A DNA stretch of 64,000 nt, taken from NCBI RefSeq assembly GCF_009870125.1, contig NC_046683.1, forward strand, positions 1,922,001 to 1,986,000. The letters are read 5' to 3'. Positions 13,588 to 27,130 of this stretch are shown here, in pieces. The DNA is from Drosophila pseudoobscura. Its lineage: Eukaryota; Arthropoda; Insecta; Diptera; Drosophilidae. The notes beneath the pieces are model-generated. The model was given only the letters and a program-made list of their open reading frames with translations, was not told the origin of the DNA and did no database searches. The translations under genes were made by a program, and so were the position numbers. The number at the start of each line of letters is the position of its first letter. Position 1 is the stretch's first letter.

Positions 13588-13760
13588 TACCCTTGCAAAG
13601 GGTATTACAATTCAAACAGACACCAAAAAAGAAGGCACGACTCTCACTATAGAGTGTATCTAGATATATGTATATTCTCGATAGGCATGAAAAGATTTCT
13701 GGGATATCTCCTCTTCCAGTCGGTGAAACGCTGATCAAAATCATATAATATCATTATCAT
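13588..13760. repeat. Dispersed short repeat copy (TACCCTTGC...GGGTA type)
   Basis: The copy opens with a near-palindrome, TACCCTTGC followed by AAAGGGTA, then degenerate AT-rich sequence with a GTATATTCTCGATAGGCAT-like stretch. This resembles a very common Drosophila intergenic repeat that begins TATACCCTTGCAGAGGGTA and carries a TATATTCTTGATCAGCAT-like segment; that comparison is from memory. The far boundary is uncertain. No coding capacity. Confidence 0.5.
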
Positions 13761-15341
13761 TTAGCTTCCGTCGGAGTTTCGGACCTCCAAGGGTATCTTG
13801 AGCTTCGGCTCTGCAGGGTGGGTTTCCTTTCTCGGTTTGATGGTAATTTTGCCTTCACCTTCAATGAGAGATGACCATAAAACTTTGGGCCCATGCATCG
13901 TTGCCTGGATGGGATCGGGCATGGACTTGGACTTGGACTTGGACTCGGACGCTGTGCCCCGTCAAGGGGCAGGGAAGGGTAGGGCCAGAGCCAGAGCCAG
14001 GGGCGGGAGAGTGTGGTGTGGTGTGGTGGTGTTGAAGGTGGAGCGTCCAAGTGCCGTGTGAAAAACGCCAAGTGATTTTGCTGCTGTTGCGAAATTGATT
14101 TTCTTTTTCTTGAATGCCATAGGCAAAAGATACATATTTCTGTATCTCCACGCCATAGCGGGGAATGAGAGAAAGGAAAAGATAAATACGGAGAGAGTGG
14201 AAGAGTGGATGAGTGGAAGAGAGACAGCGACAGCGACAGCGGCAGCACTGATATAAATAGCTCCCTGACGACTTGTCTTGATCTTTACTCCGTCTGCGCT
14301 GTGTATCTGCAAGCAGCGTCGGCCATAGCCATAGCCATTGCCATAGCCATGGACACAGATACAGAGCAAGATACAGATACAAAAGTATCTATAGATGTAG
14401 GCGTTGAAATCTCAGCAGCAGCAGCAACAGCAGCAGCAAATAACAAACCAGAAGCGGGATCATCATCATCATCAACAGCGTGATCAGCGCGCGCAGCCAC
14501 CGCCAGACACAGCCACAGACACAAATACCGATACAGGCAGGCACCCAAAGCTGTGGATGTGCATCGGTGTATTGGTGTATCTGTGTATCTGTGTACGCGC
14601 GCGCGTCTCGTTCACCCATAAGTGCTTCATTAATCTCTGTCAGCGAGGTTGCTCCCCCTAGACCCCAGCCACGGAGCCAGTCCCAGCCCCAGCCCCAGCC
14701 CCAGCCACCGCTCGTCTGAATGATTTTCGTTTCTTTTCGCCTCTTTTCTCGCTTTGTATCTGTATCTGTGGAGGGGTCTGCCTGTATCTCTGTATCTGTA
14801 TCTGTAGCTGGCACTGATGGCTGCCCAGTTCAGCATTGATTTAGCCTCTCTCTCTCTCTCTGTCTCTCTCTGTCTCTGTTTCTGCCTCTGTGTCTCTCTG
14901 TATGTGGGGTGGAGTGGGGTTCAGTTTGGGGGCAGACTTCATCTTGTTGTCTTTGATTTGTTTTGTTCAACTGCGATTGGTGGACTCTGGCGATCGATAA
15001 TCGATGGGGATATACAGTGGCTATGCACTGGGTATACTGTGGGGATGCACAGAAGATAGAGATTGTGGGATTTGGAATTCATTTAAATATTCCCCAACTA
15101 TCGATGGAATTTCCGTAGACATCTTTCCCAAAAAGTAAGCCAAGTTCTTTTTGCTGCCATCCTCCTCTGCCTCTGCTTCTGCCTCTTCCTCTGCCTCTCT
15201 CTGGATCTGACCATACCCTCCCCCCTCACCCCGTGGCAGACACATTCGTCACGTTCGAGTGGGCAGAAGACATCCAAGACGACGACGCTACATGCGTGTA
15301 CCTCGCAGATCGCGTGTCCGGATCCAGCGTGCCACGGAACC

Positions 15342-15378
<37 letters not shown>

Positions 15379-18300
15379 CAAAAATCAATAGCCAAAAAAG
15401 TACCAGTACAAGAGTGAGACAGTAAGATGTGGTGGTGGCGGCAGATGCTGGCCACCGCCACCGCGCACCACCAACTCATCCCTGGAACCCGGACCGGGAC
15501 ACACCCAAGAGGGCGAAGGCGACGGCGACGACGACGGCAAGGGCGAGGGCAGTCCCAGTGTCAATGACACACCTTTGGCAAACATGAGGCAAGGAAGCGT
15601 CTTTCGCTCTGGGACTCTGACTCTCTGACCGACTGACTCCGCGCTTGCCACGCGGAACCAGCGACCATGAATAATCCCCGAAAAAGTGCTGCTGCTCCGT
15701 TACTCACTTCTAAAGCTAAGCTCCACAGCCGCTTGACTGGCGAATACCCTGCCGTAGGAGTACTATCCCCAGCTTCAAGAATCAAGAATCAAAATGCCTA
15801 CAATTCCATTCGTATCTGAACAGTGCAGAATATATGCTATAGGTATGTATATATAAGATGCATGCACATATATGTATACATATATATATGTATATATATG
15901 TATCTTGTGGAATCGCCAGAAGTCCATCCGATGTTCCTGGATGCGGGGTACAAGCAAAGTTGTCAGTTCTCACGCGAGATGCCATCGCTGTGGCAGTGCC
16001 AGTGGCATTTGTTGTCGTACCTGGGCCTGGGCCTGGGCCTGTGTGCCAGTCAGAGTCAGTACTGGAGTGGAGGCTATATAGATCCCAGCAGTAGTCAGTC
16101 TATTCCAACTCAAACTCCAACTCGAACTCCAACTCCTCCTCCATCTGCAGGCCACCCTCTTTGATGTAGTGGCAGTTCTGCATCGGGTTTCATGTCCAGG
16201 CAACGTCAACTAATGACGAAGCCAGCGACGAGTCGACATCATCAGAGGGTAATTACCATCAAAGTTGGCTCTAACACCAGCTCGGAGTTGGGCCTCGGAC
16301 GTCGGGCTTCGGGTCAGGTGTATCGGACGTCAAGGGTATGGGGGGATTGCATGGACATGGAACATGGGACATGGACATGGCATGCTCATTAGGCAAATCC
16401 TTGGAGAGCGTTAGACTCTGTACACAATCGTTTCGCCCGCCGATGGGGTTGGGATATTGTCACTGTCATTGCCAGCCAGCGGATGAGTAATGTTTGACCC
16501 GCTGCAAAGCGGCATGGGGCGGAGCAGCAGAAGCAGCAGAAGCAGTGGGAGCCTTCAAGGTCCGAGAGCCACAAATCTCAATAAGGAAAAGCCCATCAGA
16601 AAACAGCTCGAGCACCAAGGCAGACCAATCCGAGTCCATGGCTGACATGATTTACATCCTTCGACTGGCACAAGTGGCATTCGAGCGATGTCAACCCTGG
16701 CAGCAGTACGGACTGGGCGGTGCTGGGAGGTGCTGAGAGGTGCTGGAAGGTGGTTCTGCTGCCTTACATGACCCAAAAATGTAAGCGTCATTGGAAATTT
16801 ATTACGCGGCACGAGAATAATTTTGTGCTTGACCTACCTCCTCCACCCACCTCCTCCTGAGGAGAACAAGGCGGAAAATGCAAAGAATGTACACTGTTGG
16901 GAAAACCTGGAAACCCTGGCCATGCACTTCGGGGCTGGCAAGGCATGAGAAAGCTTTCACAAGTTCAGAAATACCATCAGATCCCATGTAAAGGGTATCT
17001 TTTAGTCAAAGATAAGTCCGGCAATGCTCGGGCAGTACTGTCAGATCTGGAAAACCCTCGGAAAACCCTGTACATATGTACATATGTATGTACATATTGC
17101 CAGGGTAGTCACCCCATTTGGCGGGCTTTTTTCTGCTTCTCTCTCTGTCCTATAGCTTCCAGCTTTGACAAAAGCCATTGGACACATCAATGTGGCCGCT
17201 GGGATGAGGAGGCAAACTCTCGAGGGTAGCCCCAACCCCAACCACGTCCACCCCCTCCAGAACGTACACACGTACGTGTGTGCAACGTGTGTAATGTGTG
17301 TGGGGTGGTCTCTATGCGACAATTTCCTGTTTTTCAAAGTTTCCACTCGACGGGGAAAAAAAACAACAGGCGAAGGATACGGAACAGCAGCAGCAGCACA
17401 GGCACTAGCAGAGGCACCAGAAGCACCAGAAGCACCAGCAGCAGAAAAGTTACAGCAGCGATAAATTCGAGCGAAATGTATCTGACGATTGGGCCCCCTT
17501 TACCCTTTACCCTTTTCCCTTTCGCCGTTTTTCTGCTGGAACGACCCCTGGGGGGCAACGGCAGCCCCCTGCGGTTGGCGTGCGGCAAAAAAGTTTCGTT
17601 GTTGCTGTTGCTGTTGCTTTTTGTTGGCAGGTTTTTGCATACGAAATGCGAGCTGTAAATTGTATCTGTGCGCTACTTAGATACACCAATGCGAAGCGCA
17701 CGGGGGTGGCACATTCAACCACCGCACACACCATCTATTTCCATGTGTGTGTAAGTGTACTTTTTCGGTGGTTTCGTTTGCCCGCAATTGGTTGCCGCAG
17801 CAACGTTGATTTAATAGATTTTTCCGTTTTAGCTGGAAATGTATTTTGCAGATACGACGACGACGACGACGATGGCGATGGCGACAACGGGGACAGAGAC
17901 AGCACAGTGGGAGAGGGGTAGGGAGAGGCAGGCGTAAAGAAGGAGAATGCGTGGTGGTTGCTTTGGCTCACCCTGCATCCCAGGCCCACTGTTGCAAGCC
18001 ACCCACAGTCATCCACAGTCAACCAGAGGTCGGGTTGGATCTCGACTGTGATTTGCCAGCTATCTCAACCCTCATTGGAGGAGGGTTGTTGATTACCCAA
18101 AGCTCATCCTTCTCAAAGCTATCATCGCAAGGAGATGGCTGTCATTCACATTCACGCACAAAATGGCGCTAGGGGGTGGAATATGCTGGGTGGAATCAAA
18201 AGCCCAGCGAACGGCGCCATTTTGGTATCCTTGAAATACATTTACGGATCTGCTTCGACACCCTATACAATTAAAGATATATCCAGATGGGCACTTCTTC

Positions 18301-18628
18301 GTCTAGCAAAGATCTTTAACAGAATATGGACTCAAATTCCTTAGAGTACAAGACGGTACTCAGATCCACTTGTCAGGCGGAACCTCTTTCCACAATGTAC
18401 AGCCGAAATCAATGGAAAAACAAAAGAACAAAACTATGGCGAGACCCTGGAGAAGGGGGCCCAGGTGCCTGGGAAACCCCCAAAGCAGACCGCACTGTCC
18501 CACGGCCATTGGAATCCGTGGCAACCGCTAGGACAAAAGCCCTCGTCAGCCCCACGTCACTCGTGCTCGAGTCGCACAAAAAAAAACCAGAAAAGAAGAA
18601 GATGACTGGCTCTACGGAACGAAGTTTT
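13761..18628. other. Noncoding DNA with simple repeats
   Basis: No gene can be supported. Contents include GACAGC and GCCATA repeats (about 14,220-14,350), CAG/CAT triplets (about 14,415-14,480), GATACA and TATCTG clusters, TC arrays near 14,848, a long CA array, and many GGCCTG/GACTTG hexamers. The open frames follow these repeats. Confidence 0.6.
15343..15375. repeat. (AC)n microsatellite
   Basis: Uninterrupted AC array of about 33 bases. Confidence 0.9.
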
Positions 18629-18795
18629 TGATACCCTCGCAAATCCATCGTCCCCATTTTGATTAGCCTTAGTCTAGCGTATGTACTGCGTCCAAGATAA
18701 AGAAAGGTTAAGGAGGGTTTTTGGGACATGTTTTTACTTGGTGGGTCCGAAAGGGCTCTCGACGGAATCCTCTCAATACCATTTATTAGGGTATA
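18629..18795. repeat. Possible degenerate copy of the dispersed short repeat
   Basis: The copy begins GATACCCTCGCAAATCCATCG, close to the start of the copy at 32,513, and ends near TTAGGGTATAA at about 18,786, an imperfect inverted end. The interior is not obviously similar, so this rests on the ends only. Confidence 0.3.
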
Positions 18796-19307
18796 AATAG
18801 TCACAAATTACAGCAGAGTAAAAAACAGAGCAGAGACATTCAGATTCATGGCTTTGGTTGTGATTTCTGTTAGTTCCTTTCCGTTCTACACATGACCATA
18901 CATATACATATATGTACAAGGGTATATGGTATATAGTTTCGGGGGTAAGGAGGAGTACCATTCGACATCCCTGGAAGTTGAGCTGAAAGTCACCCAAAAA
19001 AAAAAACTGCGACGTTGCTTCCATCCCCAATATCTGCAGAGTCTTTCATTCAGCTTACCTGGCCCACCCTCGCGACTCACCTGTGCCCAGGTCCTACTCC
19101 TCTCCTCTCCGCTGCTCTCCTCGCCTCTCTACTCTCTGCATACCCCATCACTTACCGGGGGCGGCACGCAGCAGCGGGGCCTTCAGTTAGTCAGAAAGCC
19201 TTGTCAGCTCGTCAGTTTCAGGTTCCATCCACATCCACATCCATATCACAACAAAGCAGCACCACAGCACACCTACCTGCCCCACCTCTCTGCTGTGTCT
19301 GTGTGTA

Positions 19308-19311
<4 letters not shown>

Positions 19312-19341
<30 letters not shown>
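19312..19341. repeat. (GT)n microsatellite
   Basis: Uninterrupted GT array of about 30 bases. Confidence 0.9.
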
Positions 19342-19342
<1 letters not shown>

Positions 19343-21684
19343 CACCTTGACAGGTGAATTATTTCCCTCTGCGGGCATTTCTAATTGGATTTTCCCTCAG
19401 TTCTAAGAAAAAATCTATGGAACAAGAATTTTTTGTTCGTTTCTGTGGACTGTGGCTGTGGCGGCGACCTTCTCTGGCAAAGCCACCCCCTCAGCAGGGA
19501 AACACACAGAGAGCAAGAAAGAGAGACCAAGAGCAAGAGCAGAAGAGAGAGAGTGAGAGTAAGAGTGAGAGAGAGAGTGCCACCCTCGGGGGGAGGCAAA
19601 GGAAGCCACCCCACGCAGCAGCTCGACACAGCCACTACCCTCTATGTGACCTCTGCCCACCTGAGCAACCTGCACACACCTACCCACCACCCAATCCCCT
19701 CCAGCTTTCATCCCTGCCACCATCATCATCACCCTCTCTATCTCTGCCCCCTGCCCCCTGCTTCCTGCTACCCACCTCAGGGATGATGACGTCGTCGTCG
19801 GTCTTCGTTTATTGTCGTCGTTGTCGCTCTTGTCGTTGCGGCCCTCGTGTGCTCGTGTTTCACTGTAGCTTTTTGCCTTGGCCGATTCTCTGGTACATAA
19901 ACCAGCACCACCCCTCCACCCCACCATCCCCCCTGCACTTATGTACTACAGTATACATATATGTATATAGCATGTATGTATGTGTATATGTGGTATATGG
20001 CCACGTAGTCAAAGCTGCCTCACGGCAAAGTTCCTCTGAATTTCTGATGTTGCTCTGATAAATACTTCACTGCGCCATTCTCACATTCTCCGTCTTTTTC
20101 ATTCCTTCTCTCGCACTCTTTCTCTCGTTCTCTGTCCATGTATGGGTATATCCTCCGCATCTGAGAGGTAGAGCCAATGATGGGGGCAGAGCTTAGCCCG
20201 CGAGACGTATGTAGCTTCGCTTTGGCCCCCGACCCAATGCCAGGCACTTTGCAGCATTATGTGGCAACAATAGCAGGGGCAGCAGCAGCAAAAAATCAAT
20301 ATGGATGGACAAAGAATACCCGTATACACACAGAGGTAGAAGCTCTTTTGGGCGGACAACTGCGGTAAGACTAAAATAAAAAGGTGGAACTGAGGCAGAG
20401 AACATACAGTACATTCATGGAAATATGCATCTGCTGTGGGTTGAAACAGAAAGAGTCCACTGCCCAGATGAGGTTCTGCTGCACTTTTGAGGTTAGCCAC
20501 CGTCGTTCCAGTGGTACCCATGAATGGAAGCAATGGCAACATTAAAAATAAAATTTGATGAAAATACCACCTCGAACTGATCAAAGATTGAAGAATTCTT
20601 CTCGAACGAATCTGAGATTATATTTGTCAGCTGCTGGGGGTGGTTGGGGTTTGTTGGGGTAGGGCTCTTGTCTTGAAAGTGCTGCCCATGGCTGGAGAAG
20701 AAAGCATTAGTGAGGTTAACTTGAGAATGCCATCTTCGACTGGACGCCACGATTAAGAGCACACTGTGACTCACAGTTCGACTCCTCTCATTGAGGAATG
20801 TGACTGCAATGCGTATAAATATATACATATGTGATATATGAAGAAGTTTACTATATATAGAAAAAGAGCCATAGAAAAGGCCGTATCAGTGGGCGATAAG
20901 CAGGAACATCTGTTAAGCAAGTCACACACCGAAACAGCAACAGTACCAGCAACAAAAATAGTAACCGTAACAGTCAATTGATCTATCTATATAGTCCTCG
21001 GGGGAAATTCGAAACTACAGATATCTGGAGCAGAACCCAAGACGCACAAGTGAACAGATCTGAGGCGAAATCAGGTGGAGTGCGGTTTGGTGCGGAGTGG
21101 AGCGGAGCGGTAAAGTCTTTTTATGGGACACACGATTCCATGTTGATTTTGATAATCGAACCCGTTGAGCGTTCAGTTATAGAGCCTTGAGCACTGAACA
21201 TCGATGACTGCCACTCTGCGAGACACGCGGCTGCTAAGCTCATCCGACTGATTGGCGACACCACCTCCCTTCCATTCCATTCCATTCAATTCGATTCCAT
21301 TCGACTCGGAGCGAGTCGAGTCGAGTCGATAGCGTTTGCTGCAATTTCCAGCTAATTGCATTTCGTCGCCGGGTAGTTGTAAAAAATATTTGTGCAAAGA
21401 TTTAGGCGACAGGCCACGAATCGGGGGCGAAATATGCACGGGTTTCTTCGTGTTGGTGTGTGTCTCTGTGCCTGTGTACCTGTGTGTGTGTGTGTGTGTG
21501 CGCGGCAGATTATGGGCCTCATAAGGAAGAGCCTTGTGTATGAGGTGCACGCTTATGTAAGCATTGCAAATCATTCGAACTATCTGCCACTTGTACTTCC
21601 CCTCCACCCCGAACCTCTATCTCGCTCTGTGCACTCGACTCTCGTTCCCAGATATTCTCCGATTTTGCGGTCACTATAACATAT

Positions 21685-21706
21685 GATGGATGGATGGATG
21701 GATGGA
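21685..21706. repeat. (ATGG)n microsatellite
   Basis: About five GATG/ATGG tetranucleotides in tandem. A similar array recurs at about 30,325-30,357. Confidence 0.85.
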
Positions 21707-22388
21707 AGGTTTGTTCTCCTTGTCTTGGGGGCTTTTTTAAGTGTTTTTTTTAGGGACAGAAGCTGTGCGAGCCTCCTAATAAGACAGCATCGTAATCATC
21801 GTACGAGGGGCCAGGCTCTCACAAATTAAAATGGACCCACAAATTTGCGGTTGCCTTTCTTATAGATGTGACCCATCTGGCCGGCGCTTTGATAAACACC
21901 AAAATCTGGGGACAAAAACAAAGTGGAGCGAACCCTGAGATATGTAGTTGTAGTACTTGCCTCATTCAAGGCGTTGTGGATGCCACAAAAGTAATTGCGA
22001 TAGCAAATCGTGCACTCTACACCCTGAAGGGGGGGGTATTTCAGGCCGATACGAAATCGAAATAGAATCCAACCGCTACGATATGAATGGTATAGGATGA
22101 GGTTGAATAAGATGGTCTTCTATCGTACAGATCGTACAGATGTTTGGGTTTTTCCATATATGTGTGTAGATATAGCCAGTGTGTTGAATGTAGAACCCCG
22201 ATCGGGACTCTCTCATGACCAAAGTGTCACTCCGCTTTAGTCAAGAGCCACAGCCACAGCCGGCCCCGACCCCGACCCTGAGCCAGAGCCAGGGCCAGTC
22301 CCTGGATTGCGGTTGACCATTCTGCATGGGACATGTTAACGAGCCAGCAAAAATATTATAATTATGATAACGCACAGGGGCGTGGCGT

Positions 22389-22407
22389 GGGGGGGGGGGG
22401 GGGGGGG
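22389..22407. repeat. Homopolymer G run (19 bases)
   Basis: Nineteen consecutive G on the + strand, flanked by further G-rich sequence. Runs this long are rare in fly genomes and prone to assembly or length error. Confidence 0.85.
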
Positions 22408-24335
22408 AGGAGGGAGTAGGGTACGGTACGTATACTGTGTGTTGCGCGGTGGATGGGAGGCGGGGCACTCGAGAGCCGCCCAAATTGTCCAGATAAGATT
22501 GAAAATTTGCGGTGATCTGTGGCCGCCTGGGAACAAGAACGGGAACGGGAACGGGAACGGGAATGGGAGCTGAGAACTCTCTCGACGATTACGCTTGAAG
22601 CAGTGGAGCGACCCAAGGTAAACCGAGGCACTTCCAGGAATTTTGTTGGCAGAAAAACATTTTCCATATTCCATGAGTGGGCAGAAATCCAGAAGTCGAG
22701 CGAGGCGAGCAGCCGGGGATTGGATGGCCGCTGGCGATCATTGATCTGCGAGTTTAAGGTACTATATACAGATATATATACTTGTGGAAAATGCGAGCGA
22801 TCAGCGAAAACCAAACGCGAAACCGTAAACCAAGACGCAATACGATCCGAGTATCTGGAAATTAGCGGGTAGATGGTAGATGGTAGATGGTAGACTGTAG
22901 ATGGGGCGGGATCTTGGGACAATGAGTGAATATGTCATTCACCCGATCAGCCTCAACTCCCAACTCCACTGAGAGCCTACTGTCTCTGTCTGTGTCTCTG
23001 TCTCTGACTTCGTCTCTCGCTCTCTAGTTCTGCTGGAGCACGTGTCTGGTAAGTGGAACGCCGTATCTTGTTGCCCACTGCCGGCACTGCCTCCACTGAT
23101 CAGACAGTGTCTGCTATTAATCATCATCTCATCCACGAGTGCGAGCGATGTCTGACCCACCTGCAACTGCATTGCATTGATCAGTCCCCCTCTACCTCCA
23201 GCTCCAGTTCCAGCTCTGAATTGGATCCGATTTCATTATGTGCATGTTGCAATATAGTGATTCTGATGTCAGTGACTAGAAGAGCGGTGCCGAGAACATC
23301 TCACCCATTACATTCTTCCATACATTATATATTCTCATACACAGTACATACTCGTATATTCATTTGGGTTTTCTTCTTTTTTGTAAACATAATTGTTGTT
23401 TTTGGCCTGAATTTTATATTGGCAATGCAGTTTTTTGATCGCATGGTACACATCCATTCGCCGGACTTCGATGATGGAGTGATGGTCGGGGCCAAAGAAT
23501 CGTATTACAGAGTACATCGAAAGGGGCTGAGATATTTTGAAACGAATTTTATTAAAAATATGCTGATTCTATGCAAATCGAGTTGATCGCTGGGTTGGGC
23601 CATTGGCAAATCTGTCGGTCTTATATGTATGTACAAAGAAGATGAAAATGTTCGTTTATACTTGTGGGTTGGGAGCTTCTAGATACGAGTATCTCAAGAG
23701 ATTGGTTATCCATTTGCTCAAGAGAAGTTTGGAAGTCTGTGGAAGTCCAAGCTCTATATCTATTATCTATATCTGTTATATCTTAAGAGATTGCGTTCTC
23801 TGTCGATGGTTTGAAATGATTTCTGTGGTATTTTTCCAGGAACAATAATTATTCCAACCCTGAATCGAAACTCCTCCTTCTCCATTTAATAGTTTTAACC
23901 CAAAAGCACCGTGACTTTCGGTTATGGCTCTATCTGTGGGTTACTCATATCGTCGAATATCGGGTGAACTTCGAACGCCTTTGCCATATATTTATCACAT
24001 GAGACGGCCATAAACGCCGTGAGGCAAATGATAAAAAGTTCTCAATAATTTTACTCTCTCTCCCTCTCTTTCCGCCGCTGTCTCTCTAGTTATTTCGTAT
24101 ACATATATGTATTTTCTGTACATTTCTGGCGATCCACGAGCTCGGGATCTGTATGGTTTTTGGTGTGTGTTTCTGTCTGAGGCGGGTGCTTGGTGTTGGG
24201 TGGCATTATTCATGGCGCCTAAACAGCTTTGGACAAACACCTTGAGCGAACCCCGGTGCCCAGACCCCTTCTTCTTCGATTCCCTTCATTCTAATGAGCC
24301 ACTTGAGCTTCCCCAGAACCACATGAAACAACGCA

Positions 24336-24364
24336 GACGACGACGACGACGACGACGACGACGA
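24336..24364. repeat. (GAC)n microsatellite
   Basis: About nine to ten tandem GAC/CGA triplets. A second triplet array (GAC then GAT) lies at about 34,555-34,624. Confidence 0.85.
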
Positions 24365-26234
24365 TTGTGACTTTCGTCGGTCGAGAGGGGCCACGGGCCA
24401 GGGGCCAGGGGACAACGGACAGGAAGGTACCCTCAATGGCAGCGTTTGTTCCCCAGGCCAGACCCATGGGCAGAGACAGAGAGAAAGATACATACACATA
24501 GATATAGATACATGCATACATGTGGCGACCCACATCGCTTGGCCATTTTCTTATTTACTCTTATCGAAGCCGACGCCAGATTTTCAACATTTGATAAATG
24601 GGGGCGCGTACATTATGGATTTGGTTGGGTGGAGGGGGAGGGGGAGAAGGAGAAGGAAAATAACATGACCGCCATAGACTCAGCCCTGACATAGACACAC
24701 ACACACAAGCCCAAGTAGATCCACAGATACATATGTATATGTACTTATGTAGATGTATCTTTATGTACATACGACCACTTCCTCCGACTCGCAGCGCCCT
24801 CCCACTTACCCAAGCATCATGGGATCGATCCCTTCGAGGCCCATTACCCTGGATGGAGTGGAAATCGAGTAGCGATCCAATGACATCAGGTATTTTTTTG
24901 GAGCAACATTCGTGCGCAAATATTTAACTTAATTAAAGTTAAAGAAAGAGAAGGAGAAGGAGAACAAGAACGAGAGACGACGGTGTGTGGCAGAGACGAA
25001 GTAGAAGAAGAATACGTAGACGAAGACGAAGACGAACTGCGCGTTACGCAGTTGGCAACCAGAGGCAACTCTCGCAGTCTCAGTGCCCCAACAGGCTGTC
25101 TCGAATGCAGATATTATCTAACGCCTCGACAAATCCCCCCAAAAGCTTCCGGAGAGGGAGCCGAGCCGAGTGGAGGACGTAAATATGACAACAGCACATC
25201 ATCATTCAAAATACGAGGTATCTTATCAGGCGAGAAGTGCGGAGTGGGGAGTGCGGAGAGGGAATGCGAATCGATTTTGGATCTGAAGTCGAATCGAAGG
25301 TCTCTTGGGAAGACACTGACATGTGGAGGAGGAGGAGGAGGGTGCTACGACTACGACTACGACTACGACTACGAGTACCTGTATCTGTATCTGTAACCTC
25401 GCTATATCTCTGTGTGGTTTCAAGGGGAATCGTTTCGGCAAGCCCCGCTATTTGCCAATAGCTCACGAGGCCAGCGGGGCGGGTCCCGAGCGGGTCTCTC
25501 TAGCTTGCACCGATAACTTGTAATGCGTTTTGCTCTATATATTGTACGAGTATCTCTCTCCCCCCCAAGCCCCCTTCCGCCGTCTTCCAGTATTTGCCCA
25601 TGCCCAGAGGTTGTCAAACGAGCACTTTGGTCTGCCATAAAGCCAAACGGGCCGGCGGCTTTCGGGCTTAGAAGTTTCACAGTTTTCTGTTTACCGAGTG
25701 GCAGGCGATGACAGCGATGCCCAGTCATGAATGTAAACCGATCGTGGTTCGGGGCCCGTGGTTCGGGGTTCGCGGTTCGCGGCTCGTAGTTCGTGGGTTA
25801 GCTGGAAGAACTACCGATGACGCGCGCGCCCCCATTCAGCTATCGGCGGAAGGTCGTCGGTGCATCCCCGCGATAATTATCGATCAATCTGAGCGATGCA
25901 AGCCCTTCGCCTAAGATATTTAACACGGATATAAACGATCAAAGCAAGGCCTTCTCATCGTACATTTTCTAATATGTTGGCCCTTGATTTTTCTCTGACT
26001 TTTGGCCGATCAAGTAGGCCGGGCACTGGGCGAAAACTGTCGAGATATCAGATCTATTGGGATACAGTCAGTCCTTGCTCACAGTTGCTCGAGGCAACAG
26101 CATTTCAAAATTTACAAATTATTCAAATTCCAAAAAAATATGCTGGATTGTTACCCCTTTTGTGCACTGTCTGTGTCTGCTGAATGATTCTGTCTGCTGT
26201 TCAAAGGCTGCCACCTTTCTCCGAGGCGTCGTCC

Positions 26235-27130
26235 AGAATCTAAACATCCTTGACCGCTACATCCTGGAACCAGCTTTCGTGCATCTGGGTCAACGCAACA
26301 TTCTCCAGGTGAGCGCTGGATGACCATTTGACCAACATTAAGACCTGCGTTTTAGCCAGCCAAGGATTAAGCACCCCCTCTCTAAGAGCTGATACTAGAA
26401 GCTGCAATCCATGAAGGCCTTGCTCGATCCGGGAATCGTAGTGCAGTAAGTGCAAAATTCTTTACCAGTTGCTCGACCATAGGCGATCGTAGGCGGCAAT
26501 GACGACAAAGTTGTATGAAATCCACACGGATCCGATCTAGTGCCATGGAAACCCAAAAGGCATGCGAAACATTTGTGTAGATCTCATAGAACTTGGTCTT
26601 CATTGGCGCCTATGACTGCTTATGAACCGGGAACTGGATGGAGTTTTCAGTGGGTGCACTCGAACATCCCCCCTCCAGTCCACGGCGTCGTGGGATATTC
26701 CCACCGTAAGATCGCTGATCTGCTCCGACAAGCTCCGTCTCGTTCTCGACGAAGTACAATTGGCCGTACTGGACTCAGCGGTGGATGGTTAAAGGCTTCG
26801 CACATGCGTCGGGATGTCGTCCTTGGGGCAGTACACTCCCAGCGGTAACATCCGCTTTAAGTTCGAGCTCCCAATTTTCAAAGATCGTTGAATAAATGCA
26901 TCGAAAGATGCTCCACAGCTTACCTTTCGAGGTTTTCTCATTGAAGCAGTGGTGCATCTCATTGAATAAGTTTAAGGGAAGAGGGCGTGAGTAGTTGATG
27001 GAAATGTGGATCCCATAGACGGGATAGATTACACTCTCCCTCTCCGAGCCCCTGAGTGCAAGAGGTGGCCTCTTTTTGGGGCTTCTATCTGCTATCGGGC
27101 GGCCTACTATAGAAATGATTTTTCTCATTA
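26235..27130 (-). pseudogene. Possible decayed coding relic, unidentified
   Basis: Read on the minus strand, this low-repeat stretch gives several adjacent or overlapping open segments in different frames: 27,128-26,775, 26,603-26,382 and 26,455-26,240. Their amino-acid composition looks balanced rather than repeat-derived, with Trp-, Tyr- and His-containing stretches, unlike the surrounding open frames. Stops and frame changes separate the pieces, as in an old gene or transposon fragment. I cannot assign a family, and chance open frames are a real alternative. Confidence 0.22.

Larger units (their letters stand above)
18796..26199. other. Noncoding DNA with simple repeats
   Basis: No gene can be supported. 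Open frames of 170-234 codons around 19.3-20.1 kb are composed of repeat-derived Ser/Pro/His and Arg/Glu runs. The stretch holds long GT, ATGG, GAC and CGACTA arrays, a 19-base G run, CATTCC clusters (about 21,270-21,300) and GGTTCG minisatellite-like DNA (about 25,745-25,800). The 23.3-23.6 kb part is AT-rich and open on +, but its translation has no recognisable domain. Confidence 0.55.

Noticed and set aside
19354-20058. 234-codon + open frame in the desert
   Set aside because: It translates GA, GTC and CATCAT repeats and microsatellites, and has no domain or splice context.
23053-23586. 177-codon + open frame
   Set aside because: No domain recognised. The centre is AT-driven Phe/Ile/Val sequence and the front a Ser run from CTCCAG repeats; likely chance.
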